From the NCBI RefSeq assembly GCF_001418135.1, contig NZ_LIPQ01000096.1, positions 1 through 42,853 on the forward strand: a stretch of DNA of 42,853 nt, in the 5' to 3' direction. How positions within the stretch are numbered: the stretch's first letter is position 1; each line of letters begins with the position of its first letter. Position numbers and translations under genes: made by a program. The stretch is from Streptomyces aureus (GTDB lineage: Bacteria > Actinomycetota > Actinomycetes > Streptomycetales > Streptomycetaceae). A model generated the notes under the pieces. That model had not been told where the DNA came from and ran no database searches. It saw only the letters and a list, made by a program, of their open reading frames with translations. Positions 17,272 to 23,366 of the stretch are shown in pieces.

Positions 17272-17573
17272 TCGCTTCCGGACCAAACACGCGTGCCCGC
17301 TTTCCGTAGAGAGGGACGTCGCCGCCGTGCTTGCACGCGGCCAGCGGCGGCGGCCCCTCACGCGGCAGCCCTCCCCACCCACTCGCGCGCTCTGAATTCA
17401 CGCACCCAAACCGATGACATCCCTCACGCTTCGGCCCCTCGCCGCCCCTCTGACCTGACCTTTCCCCTCCCTCCGCTTCCCGCCCAAGTAGCGGCAGCGG
17501 TACGAGTAGCCCGCTGCTTAATGTCCATGAAGCTCCTAGTCGGCGAAGGTTGGGGAACGTTCAGGAAGCAGGC

Positions 17574-18317
17574 CTAGGGAGACCCGGGTGAGCTGAAGAG
17601 TCGTTCCTTGTGGATCCAGTACGTGTTGCGCAGGCGGGTGTAGTCGAAGTCGCCGCCCTGTGGAGTCCGCCCTACGGTCAGTAGCTTGTGTCGTTCGAGT
17701 TCCTTCCTTCCCTGGGTCCAGGTGTTGTGGGAGACGCCGTACGCTTCGCGCCTCTCCTTCGGAACATACCGGGGCCGGTCGTACCCGCCCTGAGATTCGA
17801 GGAGGATGAGTAGTAGGGCAATTGCTGTGGGGCCAAGCTCCACAATCCACCCCCGGCTCCAGAACTCGGTCGGGACACTGATGTAGCGTGCCAGGGCGCT
17901 CGCTCGCGAGTAGGGGAGGGCCGGCATATCGAGTGAAAGCATCTGAATCATGGGCGTATTGCCCTGTCGAGGCTTCAACTCAATGAACTTGTTCGCGGCC
18001 AACCACTTGAGATTGCTGTTGATTCGCCGGGGGCCGGTCTCAGAGGGCAGGGCGAGCATTCGGGACCAGAGCTGCGGTGTGGGCGGCCTCCGAATGTCGT
18101 GCGGTTCCGCAGTGGCCATCATCGTGATGCACAGATAGAGCTTGAGCCGTACTTCACCCCCGCGACCGCCTTGGATGAGCCGAGCCAGCGGTGGGGCGCC
18201 TGCGCCCTCCCTCGCCCTTACGAAGGAGGGCCAGAAGGGCACCTGGGTGCGTCGTGCAGCGGTGGTTACTGCCTTGTCCAGGAGCGTGACGGCAGACGGG
18301 AACAGGGGGTTCGGCAA
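17574..18317 (-). CDS. Probable winged-helix DNA-binding protein of the element, unknown
   Basis: 247 residues from TTG 18317, with AAAGG about 10 bases upstream. Two segments look like winged-helix units: GPRRINSNLKWLAANKFIELKPRQGNTPMIQML, and RREAYGVSHNTWTQGRKELERHKLLTVGRTPQGGDFDYTRLRNTYW with turn and wing. A hydrophobic helix (ELGPTAIALLLILLES) lies between. This layout fits a plasmid-type replication or copy-control protein, or a transcription regulator, but no specific family is recognised. The start region overlaps an inverted repeat (18327-18339) that may be its own operator. Confidence 0.62.
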   Translation of the reverse strand: MPNPLFPSAVTLLDKAVTTAARRTQVPFWPSFVRAREGAGAPPLARLIQGGRGGEVRLKLYLCITMMATAEPHDIRRPPTPQLWSRMLALPSETGPRRINSNLKWLAANKFIELKPRQGNTPMIQMLSLDMPALPYSRASALARYISVPTEFWSRGWIVELGPTAIALLLILLESQGGYDRPRYVPKERREAYGVSHNTWTQGRKELERHKLLTVGRTPQGGDFDYTRLRNTYWIHKERLFSSPGSP

Positions 18318-18326
18318 AACTCGTCG

Positions 18327-18503
18327 ACCTTTGCGAAGGAGAGACAGGCGGTACCAGGGGTACCAGGGGTCACGGGGGTACTAGTAGTCCTCTTCTTCCT
18401 TTCCTGCGCGAAGGGTTGGTCCTTCAATCGCATCGGTCATAGAGCTACTTCACGGCAGTCGTGCGTGTCCAGCAGGAGCGCTTAGTGACACCTTCGCAAA
18501 GGT
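18327..18503. promoter_or_regulatory. Paired inverted 13-mers and tandem 9-mers, candidate operator region
   Basis: ACCTTTGCGAAGG at 18327-18339 recurs in exact reverse complement at 18491-18503. The second copy is embedded in a larger dyad, ACACCTT-CGCA-AAGGTGT (18489-18506). Between them are two tandem copies of GTACCAGGG (18351-18368). The first copy covers the Shine-Dalgarno of the minus-strand gene. The arrangement fits a regulator binding two sites in the divergent region between 17574-18317 and 18616-18834. Confidence 0.5.
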
Positions 18504-18615
18504 GTATCCATTGCTTTGACCTGCGGTTTTGTGTCTGGCACGGTCGTCGTTGTGATCCCGATGGTCGTCGGGAGACCGTGCGAGCCTGGCGCGCAAACGC
18601 CAGGGAGGAGGGCAA

Positions 18616-18834
18616 GTGAGCTCAACTACCGCTTCGCAGCATGGGGTTTGGCTGGCCGTCATCATGCTCAGCAGCGTGTGTGCGGCGGTTGCTGCGGGAG
18701 TGCTCTTCTACGCGCTCGGCGCCGAGCCGACAGGAGTCGTCGCAGGGGCGGGTGGAGCCTTCGTGGCCACAGCGACGTTGGGGATGGCGGCGTATCGCTT
18801 CATGAATGAGCGGCCTGACACTGAAAGTTCATGA
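18616..18834 (+). CDS. Small two-helix membrane protein, unknown
   Basis: 72 residues from GTG 18616 with a strong GGAGGAGGG about 4 bases upstream. Two hydrophobic segments (about 11-33, VWLAVIMLSSVCAAVAAGVLF, and 39-60, GVVAGAGGAFVATATLGMAA) are followed by a short charged tail. Small two-helix proteins of this kind are common in Streptomyces integrative elements, but no spread-protein or holin signature is evident. It is the last gene before attR. Confidence 0.6.
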   Translation: MSSTTASQHGVWLAVIMLSSVCAAVAAGVLFYALGAEPTGVVAGAGGAFVATATLGMAAYRFMNERPDTESS

Positions 18835-18928
18835 GCGCTGGACGAGGCGCGGACGACTGCTTCGCCTATGTGAGAACTGGCGCGCTTCGTCGCATGTCAG
18901 CGGCACTCCTGAGTGGCAGAAGCCAGAA

Positions 18929-18985
18929 GACTGTAAATCCGTCGGCTTAGCCTACCCAGGTTCGAATCCTGGCGTCGCCACGCGA
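18929..18985 (+). repeat. attR: right 57-bp direct repeat (tRNA-Tyr 3' end)
   Basis: Identical to 13805-13861. Upstream of the identity, GAGTGGC occurs at 18911-18917 with exactly the same 11-base spacing as in the intact tRNA D-arm (13787-13793), but the intervening bases have diverged. The 5' side is therefore an element-borne, degenerate tRNA-like attP sequence and not a second functional tRNA gene. Confidence 0.9.
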
Positions 18986-18988
18986 AAC

Positions 18989-19022
18989 GGAAGGTCCCCG
19001 GTGCTTGCACCGGGGACCTTCC
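18989..19022 (+). terminator. Terminator hairpin at the right junction (ancestral tRNA-Tyr terminator)
   Basis: A perfect 16-bp stem (GGAAGGTCCCCGGTGC) with a two-base TT spacer. It directly follows attR and would have followed tRNA-Tyr before integration. It can also serve the convergent reductase gene ending at 19049. Confidence 0.8.
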
Positions 19023-19048
19023 TTCGTTTCGGGAGTGGCGCCCGCCCG

Positions 19049-19705
19049 TCAGTTTCCGGCCACGTCCTTCACGGCGACCGCGAGCGGGGTCGAGCCCGAG
19101 ACCAGTTCCAGGGTCAGACCGGCCGTCGCCGGGGTGTCCAGGAGTTCGGCGATCGTCGCCGCCACGTCGTCGCGGGGGACCGGGCCGCGGCCCGTGCGGG
19201 CCTCCAGGCGGACCAGGCCGGTGCCCGCGTCGTCCGTGAGGCTGCCGGGGCGCAGGATCGTCCAGTCCAGGGCCGTACGGGACCGGACCTCGTCGTCGGC
19301 CGCGCCCTTGGCGCGCAGGTAGGCGTCGAAGACCCCGTCACCCGCGTGCGTGGCGTCCGCGCCCATCGACGAGACGACGATGTACCGGCGTACGCCCGCG
19401 CGTTCGGCCGCGTCGGCGAACAGGACCGCCGCCGCGCGGTCCACCGTGTCCTTGCGGTCCACGCCGCTGCCCGGGCCCGCGCCGGCCGCGAAGACGGCCG
19501 CGTCGGCGCCCTGGAGCACGGCGGCGACCATCTCGACCGACGCCGACTCCAGGTCCAGGACGACGGGCTCCGCCCCCGCGTCCCGCAGGTCCCCGGCCTG
19601 TTCCGGTTTGCGGATGATCCCCGCGACCTCGTGCCCGTGCGCCGAGAGCAGCCTCTCCAGGCGCCGGGCGATCTGTCCGTGTCCTCCAGCGATGACGATG
19701 CGCAT
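19049..19705 (-). CDS. NAD(P)-binding oxidoreductase (atypical SDR, NmrA/YwnB-like)
   Basis: 218 residues with an N-terminal Rossmann motif (MRIVIAGGHGQIARRL, Gly-rich turn), a VVSSMGADATHAG strand in the active-site region, and RPGSLTDDAGTGLV typical of atypical short-chain dehydrogenase-like proteins that lack the YxxxK pair. Substrate unknown. ATG 19705 begins two bases after the amidohydrolase stop, so the two are co-transcribed. It is the first chromosomal gene right of the tRNA-Tyr island. Confidence 0.85.
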   Translation of the reverse strand: MRIVIAGGHGQIARRLERLLSAHGHEVAGIIRKPEQAGDLRDAGAEPVVLDLESASVEMVAAVLQGADAAVFAAGAGPGSGVDRKDTVDRAAAVLFADAAERAGVRRYIVVSSMGADATHAGDGVFDAYLRAKGAADDEVRSRTALDWTILRPGSLTDDAGTGLVRLEARTGRGPVPRDDVAATIAELLDTPATAGLTLELVSGSTPLAVAVKDVAGN

Positions 19706-19707
19706 AC

Positions 19708-20988
19708 TCACGACCGTACGACGGGACCGGCCGGAGGGCTTCCCGGCTCGGGCGGGCGCTCCGGGCGTGCCTGGCGGGGCAGGTCGAGCGCCGCCGCCGA
19801 GTCGCAGTACTCGCGCACCGCGCTCGTCCGGGCCACCACCCGCCCCCGGTGCACCACGATCCGGCTGTACGCGAGGGACAGCACGCCCGACAGGCGCTCG
19901 CCGCGCACCGCGAGCAGCTCCGCCGGGAAGCCGGCCTCGACCCGCACCTCCGGCAGCCCCATCGATGCCCGTGCCTCCGTGCTCACCGCCGCGTACGCCT
20001 CCTCGGGCGGCAGTCCGCCGAGCGAGGCGAGGAGGTACGCCGCCTCCAGCGGATCGCCGCGTCCCACCGGGTTGGCCACGTCCCGCATCGCCCCGCTGCC
20101 CGCCGCGAGCCGCACCCCGGCCGCCCGCAGCAGCCGTACCGGCGCCGCGCCGCGCAGCTCGGTACCCCCGCAGCCGCCCTGCGGCAGGCACACCACGGTC
20201 ACACCGGCCGCGGCGAGCCCGTCCGCCGCGCGCCGTGCCGCGTCGGAGGGGAGCCGGCCGAGGCCCGCGCAGGGTCCGATCGTCACGCCGGGCCGTAGCC
20301 CGCCGGCCATCGCCGCGAGCCGGGCGAGCCGTGCCGGGTCGTCCCCGTCGGTGTGCAGGTCGACCGGTACGCCGTGCTCGGCCGCGACCTCCAGGACCGC
20401 CTCCACGTACCCCGCCGGGTCGGGGTCGAGGTCCGGGCAGCCGCCCACCACCCCGGCGCCCATCTTCACCGCGTCCCGCAGCATCGCGAGGCCGTCCGCC
20501 CCGGCCGCCCCGGTGAGCAGTCTCGGCACCGCGACCGCGGTGAGGTCCACGAGGCCGCGGAGCGAGCGCCTGGCCTGGAGGACGGCTTCGAGCGGCCCGA
20601 GCCCGTGGACGTCGCCGATCCGCACGTGGGCGCGCTGCGCGGTCGCGCCGTGGCCGAGCTGGAGCAGCGCCGCCTCGGTGGCCCGGCGCTGCACCTCCTC
20701 GGGGGCGTACGAGACGGGCCCGGGGGAGTCGGCGGAGAGTGCGGTGTCGGAGTGGGCGTGGGGTTCGGCGGCGGCGGGCAGCAGCAGATAGCCGGCGAGG
20801 TCCACGCGCGCGCCCACGGCGGTGAGGCTGCCGGCCGTGCCGACCGCCTCGATCCGGCCGCCGACGAGCCGTACGTCCACGGTCCGACCGTCGGTGAGGC
20901 GTGCGTGGGAGAGCAGGAGCGAGGTCGAGTCGGCCGTGGTGGCGGCCCCGTCCTCGGGCGGCTGGGGCTGCTTGCTTTCGGCTGACAT
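19708..20988 (-). CDS. Amidohydrolase (cytosine-deaminase-like) with altered metal ligands
   Basis: 426 residues of the metal-dependent hydrolase superfamily. The first metal motif is present (His77, His79 in EPHAHSDTAL), and His212 (VDLHTDGDD) matches the next ligand. The strand that should read SHC reads IGPC (position 239), and the segment usually GSDNxRD with the catalytic Asp is AAGSGAMRD (position 299), so one His and one Asp expected from the cytosine deaminase family appear to be missing. It may be inactive, mononuclear, or altered in substrate. ATG 20988 has GAGGAGCCCC upstream. Operon with the reductase. Confidence 0.8.
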   Translation of the reverse strand: MSAESKQPQPPEDGAATTADSTSLLLSHARLTDGRTVDVRLVGGRIEAVGTAGSLTAVGARVDLAGYLLLPAAAEPHAHSDTALSADSPGPVSYAPEEVQRRATEAALLQLGHGATAQRAHVRIGDVHGLGPLEAVLQARRSLRGLVDLTAVAVPRLLTGAAGADGLAMLRDAVKMGAGVVGGCPDLDPDPAGYVEAVLEVAAEHGVPVDLHTDGDDPARLARLAAMAGGLRPGVTIGPCAGLGRLPSDAARRAADGLAAAGVTVVCLPQGGCGGTELRGAAPVRLLRAAGVRLAAGSGAMRDVANPVGRGDPLEAAYLLASLGGLPPEEAYAAVSTEARASMGLPEVRVEAGFPAELLAVRGERLSGVLSLAYSRIVVHRGRVVARTSAVREYCDSAAALDLPRQARPERPPEPGSPPAGPVVRS

Positions 20989-21154
20989 CGGGGCTCCTCA
21001 AGGCTCCTCAAGATCAAGATCACGAAGCGTGGGGCAGAGCCTAGGGGCGCCCGGACCGAGCTTCGAGGAGGAGCGCAATAGTCGTACCGATGAGGCCACG
21101 AGTGGCGTACGGGACGCCTGGTGAGGAGCGTCGCGGGGGCGTCGCGAAACGGAT

Positions 21155-21184
21155 TTGGGTGATGGGCCGGAGACCGTGTAATGT
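21155..21184 (+). promoter_or_regulatory. Candidate promoter for tRNA-Thr/tRNA-Met
   Basis: TTGGGT (21155-21160), 18-base spacer, TAATGT (21179-21184), with the tRNA-Thr 5' end 12 bases after the -10. Housekeeping-sigma type. Confidence 0.5.
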
Positions 21185-21195
21185 CTTCCTCGCTC

Positions 21196-21268
21196 GCCCC
21201 AATAGCTCAGTCGGTAGAGCGTCTCCATGGTAAGGAGAAGGTCTACGGTTCGATTCCGTATTGGGGCT
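21196..21268 (+). tRNA. tRNA-Thr (GGT)
   Basis: Complete 73-base cloverleaf: acceptor GCCCCAA/TTGGGGC, anticodon stem TCTCC/GGAGA around loop ATGGTAA (anticodon GGT), T-arm TACGG-TTCGATT-CCGTA, discriminator T. No encoded CCA. Forms a pair with tRNA-Met 43 bases downstream. Confidence 0.95.
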
Positions 21269-21311
21269 CTGGTGAGAAGGACCCGCCTTCGGGCGGGATC
21301 CGGATCATCAA

Positions 21312-21384
21312 AGCGGTGTAGCTCAGTCGGTAGAGCAAGCGGCTCATAATCGCTGTGTCACCGGTTCAAGTCCGGTCACCGCTA
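21312..21384 (+). tRNA. tRNA-Met (CAT), elongator type
   Basis: 73-base cloverleaf: acceptor AGCGGTG/CACCGCT, anticodon CAT in the CTCATAA loop, T-arm ACCGG-TTCAAGT-CCGGT, discriminator A. The paired first acceptor base is unlike an initiator tRNA. It lies 86 bases before rpmG, an order common in Streptomyces. Confidence 0.93.
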
Positions 21385-21470
21385 CACACGGTAGCCGATT
21401 GTGGGGTCGGTCCTTCGATCGGCTACTCTTTTATGCGTTCATCCGTCCCATCCGTCCAAGGAGCACTCAC

Positions 21471-21635
21471 GTGGCTGCCACCGACGTCCGCCCGAAGATC
21501 ACGCTGGCCTGCGTGGAGTGCAAGGAGCGGAACTACATCACCAAGAAGAACCGGCGTAACAACCCGGACCGTCTTGAGATGAAGAAGCACTGCCCCCGCT
21601 GCAACTCGCACACTGCACACCGCGAGACGCGCTAA
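21471..21635 (+). CDS. rpmG: 50S ribosomal protein L33
   Basis: 54-residue ribosomal protein of the zinc-binding (C+) form, with Cys14, Cys17, Cys41 and Cys44 in CVEC and CPRC pairs. The central [17 protein letters not shown] region is typical of L33. The GTG start ([14 protein letters not shown]) is chosen because AAGGAGC lies about 7 bases upstream; the longer frame is non-homologous. It is followed by its own terminator and by the HadA/HadB-like pair, as in mycobacteria. Confidence 0.95.
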
Positions 21636-21646
21636 CCAGGCTCGTA

Positions 21647-21680
21647 CACGAGGCCGTCCCCACTCGGGGGCGGCCTCGTG
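21647..21680 (+). terminator. Terminator after rpmG
   Basis: Near-perfect 15-bp stem CACGAGGCCGTCCCC/GGGGGCGGCCTCGTG with a four-base loop, ending TGTCGTTTG. Confidence 0.8.
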
Positions 21681-21717
21681 TCGTTTGTCGGCAACAAATC
21701 CAGGAGGTATCGAGTCC

Positions 21718-22170
21718 ATGGCGCTCGACCAGTCCTTCGTGGGCCGGACTTATCCGCCCACCCCGGCCTACGAGGTCGGCCGCGAGAAGATCCGCGAGTT
21801 CGCCGAGGCGATCGGGGACGCGAATCCCGCGTATGTCGACCAGGAAGCGGCCAAGGAGCTCGGGCACCCCGATGTGATCGCTCCGCCGACCTTTGTGTTC
21901 GCCATCACGTTCAAGGCGGCCGGCGCGGTCATCGAGGACCCCCAGCTGGGTCTGGACTACAGCCGGGTCGTCCACGGCGACCAGAAGTTCGCCTACGCGC
22001 GGCCGGTGCGTGCCGGGGACCGGCTCTCGGTCACCTCCACCATCGAGGCGATCAAGTCCCTCGCGGGCAACGACATCCTGGACATCCGCGGCGAGGTCCA
22101 CGACGAGTCCGGCGAGCACGTCGTGACCGCCTGGACGAAGCTCGTCTCCCGCGCACCCGAGGGGGCCTGA
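21718..22170 (+). CDS. MaoC/FAS1-like dehydratase-family protein (HadA-like)
   Basis: 150 residues, hot-dog fold of the FAS1-like dehydratase/UPF0336 type. MALDQSFVGRTYPPTPAYEVGREKIREFAEAIGD is the family N-terminus, followed by APPTFVFAITF and RVVHGDQKFAYARPVRAGDRL. It lacks the hydratase Asp/His pair: GDANPAYVD sits where the partner protein has GDFNPIH, as expected of a structural or acyl-chain-binding subunit. ATG 21718 has a perfect AGGAGGT nine bases upstream. It lies two bases before the catalytic partner. Position next to rpmG matches mycobacterial hadA. Confidence 0.88.
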   Translation: MALDQSFVGRTYPPTPAYEVGREKIREFAEAIGDANPAYVDQEAAKELGHPDVIAPPTFVFAITFKAAGAVIEDPQLGLDYSRVVHGDQKFAYARPVRAGDRLSVTSTIEAIKSLAGNDILDIRGEVHDESGEHVVTAWTKLVSRAPEGA

Positions 22171-22172
22171 CC

Positions 22173-22601
22173 ATGACCGCGAAGATCGCCTACGACGAGG
22201 TCGAGGTCGGCACCGAGCTGCCCGCGCAGACCTTTCCCGTGACGCGCGCCACACTCGTCCGGTACGCCGGCGCCTCCGGGGACTTCAACCCCATCCACTG
22301 GAACGAGAAGTTCGCGGTGGAGGTCGGTCTCCCCGACGTCATCGCCCACGGCATGTTCACCATGGCCGAGGCGATCCGCGTCGTCACCGACTGGGCCGGC
22401 GACCCCGCCGCCGTCGTCGAGTACGGCGTCCGCTTCACCAAGCCCGTCGTCGTCCCCAACGACGAGGCCGGTGCGCTGATCGAGGTCAGTGCCAAGGTCG
22501 CCGCGAAGCTGGACGACCGGCAGGTGCGGGTCGACCTGACCGCGATGTGCGGGGGCCAGAAGGTCCTGGGCATGTCCCGGGCCGTGGTCCGGCTCGCGTA
22601 G
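22173..22601 (+). CDS. MaoC-family (R)-hydratase/dehydratase (HadB-like)
   Basis: 142-residue hot-dog dehydratase. The catalytic Asp37 and His42 are in the hydratase motif GDFNPIHWNEKFA, and DVIAHGMFTMAEAIRVVTDW follows. It would act as a heterodimer with the preceding protein on (3R)-hydroxyacyl thioesters. Start two bases after the upstream stop. In mycobacteria the equivalents dehydrate long acyl-ACPs for mycolate synthesis. Streptomyces has no mycolic acids, so the substrate here is unknown. Confidence 0.9.
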   Translation: MTAKIAYDEVEVGTELPAQTFPVTRATLVRYAGASGDFNPIHWNEKFAVEVGLPDVIAHGMFTMAEAIRVVTDWAGDPAAVVEYGVRFTKPVVVPNDEAGALIEVSAKVAAKLDDRQVRVDLTAMCGGQKVLGMSRAVVRLA

Positions 22602-22625
22602 TCGCACCGATCCATCCCGATCAGG

Positions 22626-22656
22626 GGCGGGCGGCCGCGGAGAGCGGCCGCCCGCC
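22626..22656 (+). terminator. Terminator after the HadA/HadB-like pair
   Basis: Perfect 13-bp GC stem (GGCGGGCGGCCGC and complement) with a five-base loop followed by TTT. Confidence 0.85.
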
Positions 22657-22666
22657 TTTCCCGTTG

Positions 22667-22694
22667 CCAAGTTAGTGATTGAGTACTAACTTGG
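22667..22694. promoter_or_regulatory. TetR-type operator in front of the regulator gene
   Basis: Perfect dyad CCAAGTTAGT, 8 bases, ACTAACTTGG, ending four bases before ATG 22699. The core GTTAGT-N8-ACTAAC recurs before the exporter at 23329-23348. It overlaps a possible -10 (TACTAA, 22684-22689), so bound protein would block transcription. Confidence 0.8.
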
Positions 22695-22698
22695 TCGC

Positions 22699-23268
22699 AT
22701 GGTCAGGATGAGTGCGGAGGAGCGGCGCGAGAGCGTCATCCGCGCGGCGATGAGCGAGTTCAGCCGCGGTGGGTACTACGGCACGTCCACCGAGGCGATC
22801 GCCAGGCGCGTCGGCGTCTCGCAGCCGTACCTCTTCCGGCTCTTCCCGGGCAAGAAGGCCATCTTCCTGGCCGCCTCCGAGCGCTGCATCAGCGACACGA
22901 TCCGGGTCTTCGAGGAGGCCTCGGAGGGGCTGACCGGCCAGGAGGCCCTGCATGCCATGGCCGCCGCGTACACCCGGATCATCACCGAGGACCCCGACCG
23001 GCTCCTCATGCAGATGCAGGTGTACGTGACCGTCGCCGCCGCCGAGGCGGCCGGTGACCACGAGTTCGGCGAGGCCGTACGGGCCGGCTGGACGGCGCTC
23101 TGGGAGACCGTCCACCTCGCGCTCGGCGCGGACGCCGACGAGACCACGACCTTCTTGGCGTACGGGATGCTCATCAACACCCTCGTCGCCATGGGCTTCC
23201 CGCCCGACCATCGGGTCTGGGAGGGGTTCTACCCCTCCGTCCGGCGCCCCGGCGATCCGGAGGAGTAG
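22699..23268 (+). CDS. TetR-family transcriptional regulator
   Basis: 189 residues. N-terminal helix-turn-helix: RESVIRAAMSEFSRGGYYGTSTEAIARRVGVSQPYLFRLFPGKKAIFL (about 10-58) is the canonical TetR domain. The C-terminal all-helical half would bind a ligand and dimerise. A shorter start at ATG 22708 is possible. With the ATG immediately after the operator/-10, and no Shine-Dalgarno, the mRNA may be leaderless. It very likely represses itself and the downstream exporter, whose promoter carries the same dyad. Confidence 0.93.
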   Translation: MVRMSAEERRESVIRAAMSEFSRGGYYGTSTEAIARRVGVSQPYLFRLFPGKKAIFLAASERCISDTIRVFEEASEGLTGQEALHAMAAAYTRIITEDPDRLLMQMQVYVTVAAAEAAGDHEFGEAVRAGWTALWETVHLALGADADETTTFLAYGMLINTLVAMGFPPDHRVWEGFYPSVRRPGDPEE

Positions 23269-23328
23269 CGCCGGCGCACGCCGCCGCGTGTCACGCCCGT
23301 ACGTCCCCGCTCTTTCATGGGCCCGAAA

Positions 23329-23348
23329 GTTAGTCAGCAATAACTAAC
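23329..23348. promoter_or_regulatory. TetR-type operator in front of the MFS exporter
   Basis: GTTAGT, 8 bases (CAGCAATA), ACTAAC, the same core as 22671-22690, 18 bases before the exporter start. It indicates joint control by the adjacent TetR protein. Confidence 0.8.
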
Positions 23349-23366
23349 CTAGTCTGAGGGGCAGTA

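Larger units (their letters stand above)
16901..17573. other. Non-coding stretch of the island
   Basis: No convincing gene in 673 bases. It contains the tRNA-Ser fragment (17177-17232) and its hairpin (17236-17271). The remaining open frames lack start signals and codon bias. Composition is uneven, as in decayed sequence. Confidence 0.6.
13805..18985. mobile_element. Decayed integrative element (AICE/prophage-like remnant) in tRNA-Tyr
   Basis: A 5.1-kb insertion bounded by perfect 57-bp direct repeats of the tRNA-Tyr 3' end. It contains the C-terminal part of a tyrosine recombinase reading toward attL, six unrecognised or regulatory-looking genes, and 3' fragments of two other tRNAs. Its genes have relaxed third positions and lower GC than the flanks. 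No replication, transfer (FtsK/TraB-like), excisionase or phage structural gene is recognisable, so it is probably immobile by itself. Confidence 0.85.

Noticed and set aside
17133-17401. Overlapping open frames around the tRNA-Ser fragment
   Set aside because: No ribosome-binding site or codon bias; they read through the tRNA fragment and its hairpin.
13857-18928. Complete conjugative AICE
   Set aside because: No FtsK-like transfer gene, excisionase, identifiable replication initiator or intact integrase; it is a remnant.
18929-18970. Second tRNA-Tyr gene
   Set aside because: Only the 3' half matches. The D-arm is degenerate and there is no 5' acceptor strand. It is the attR copy.
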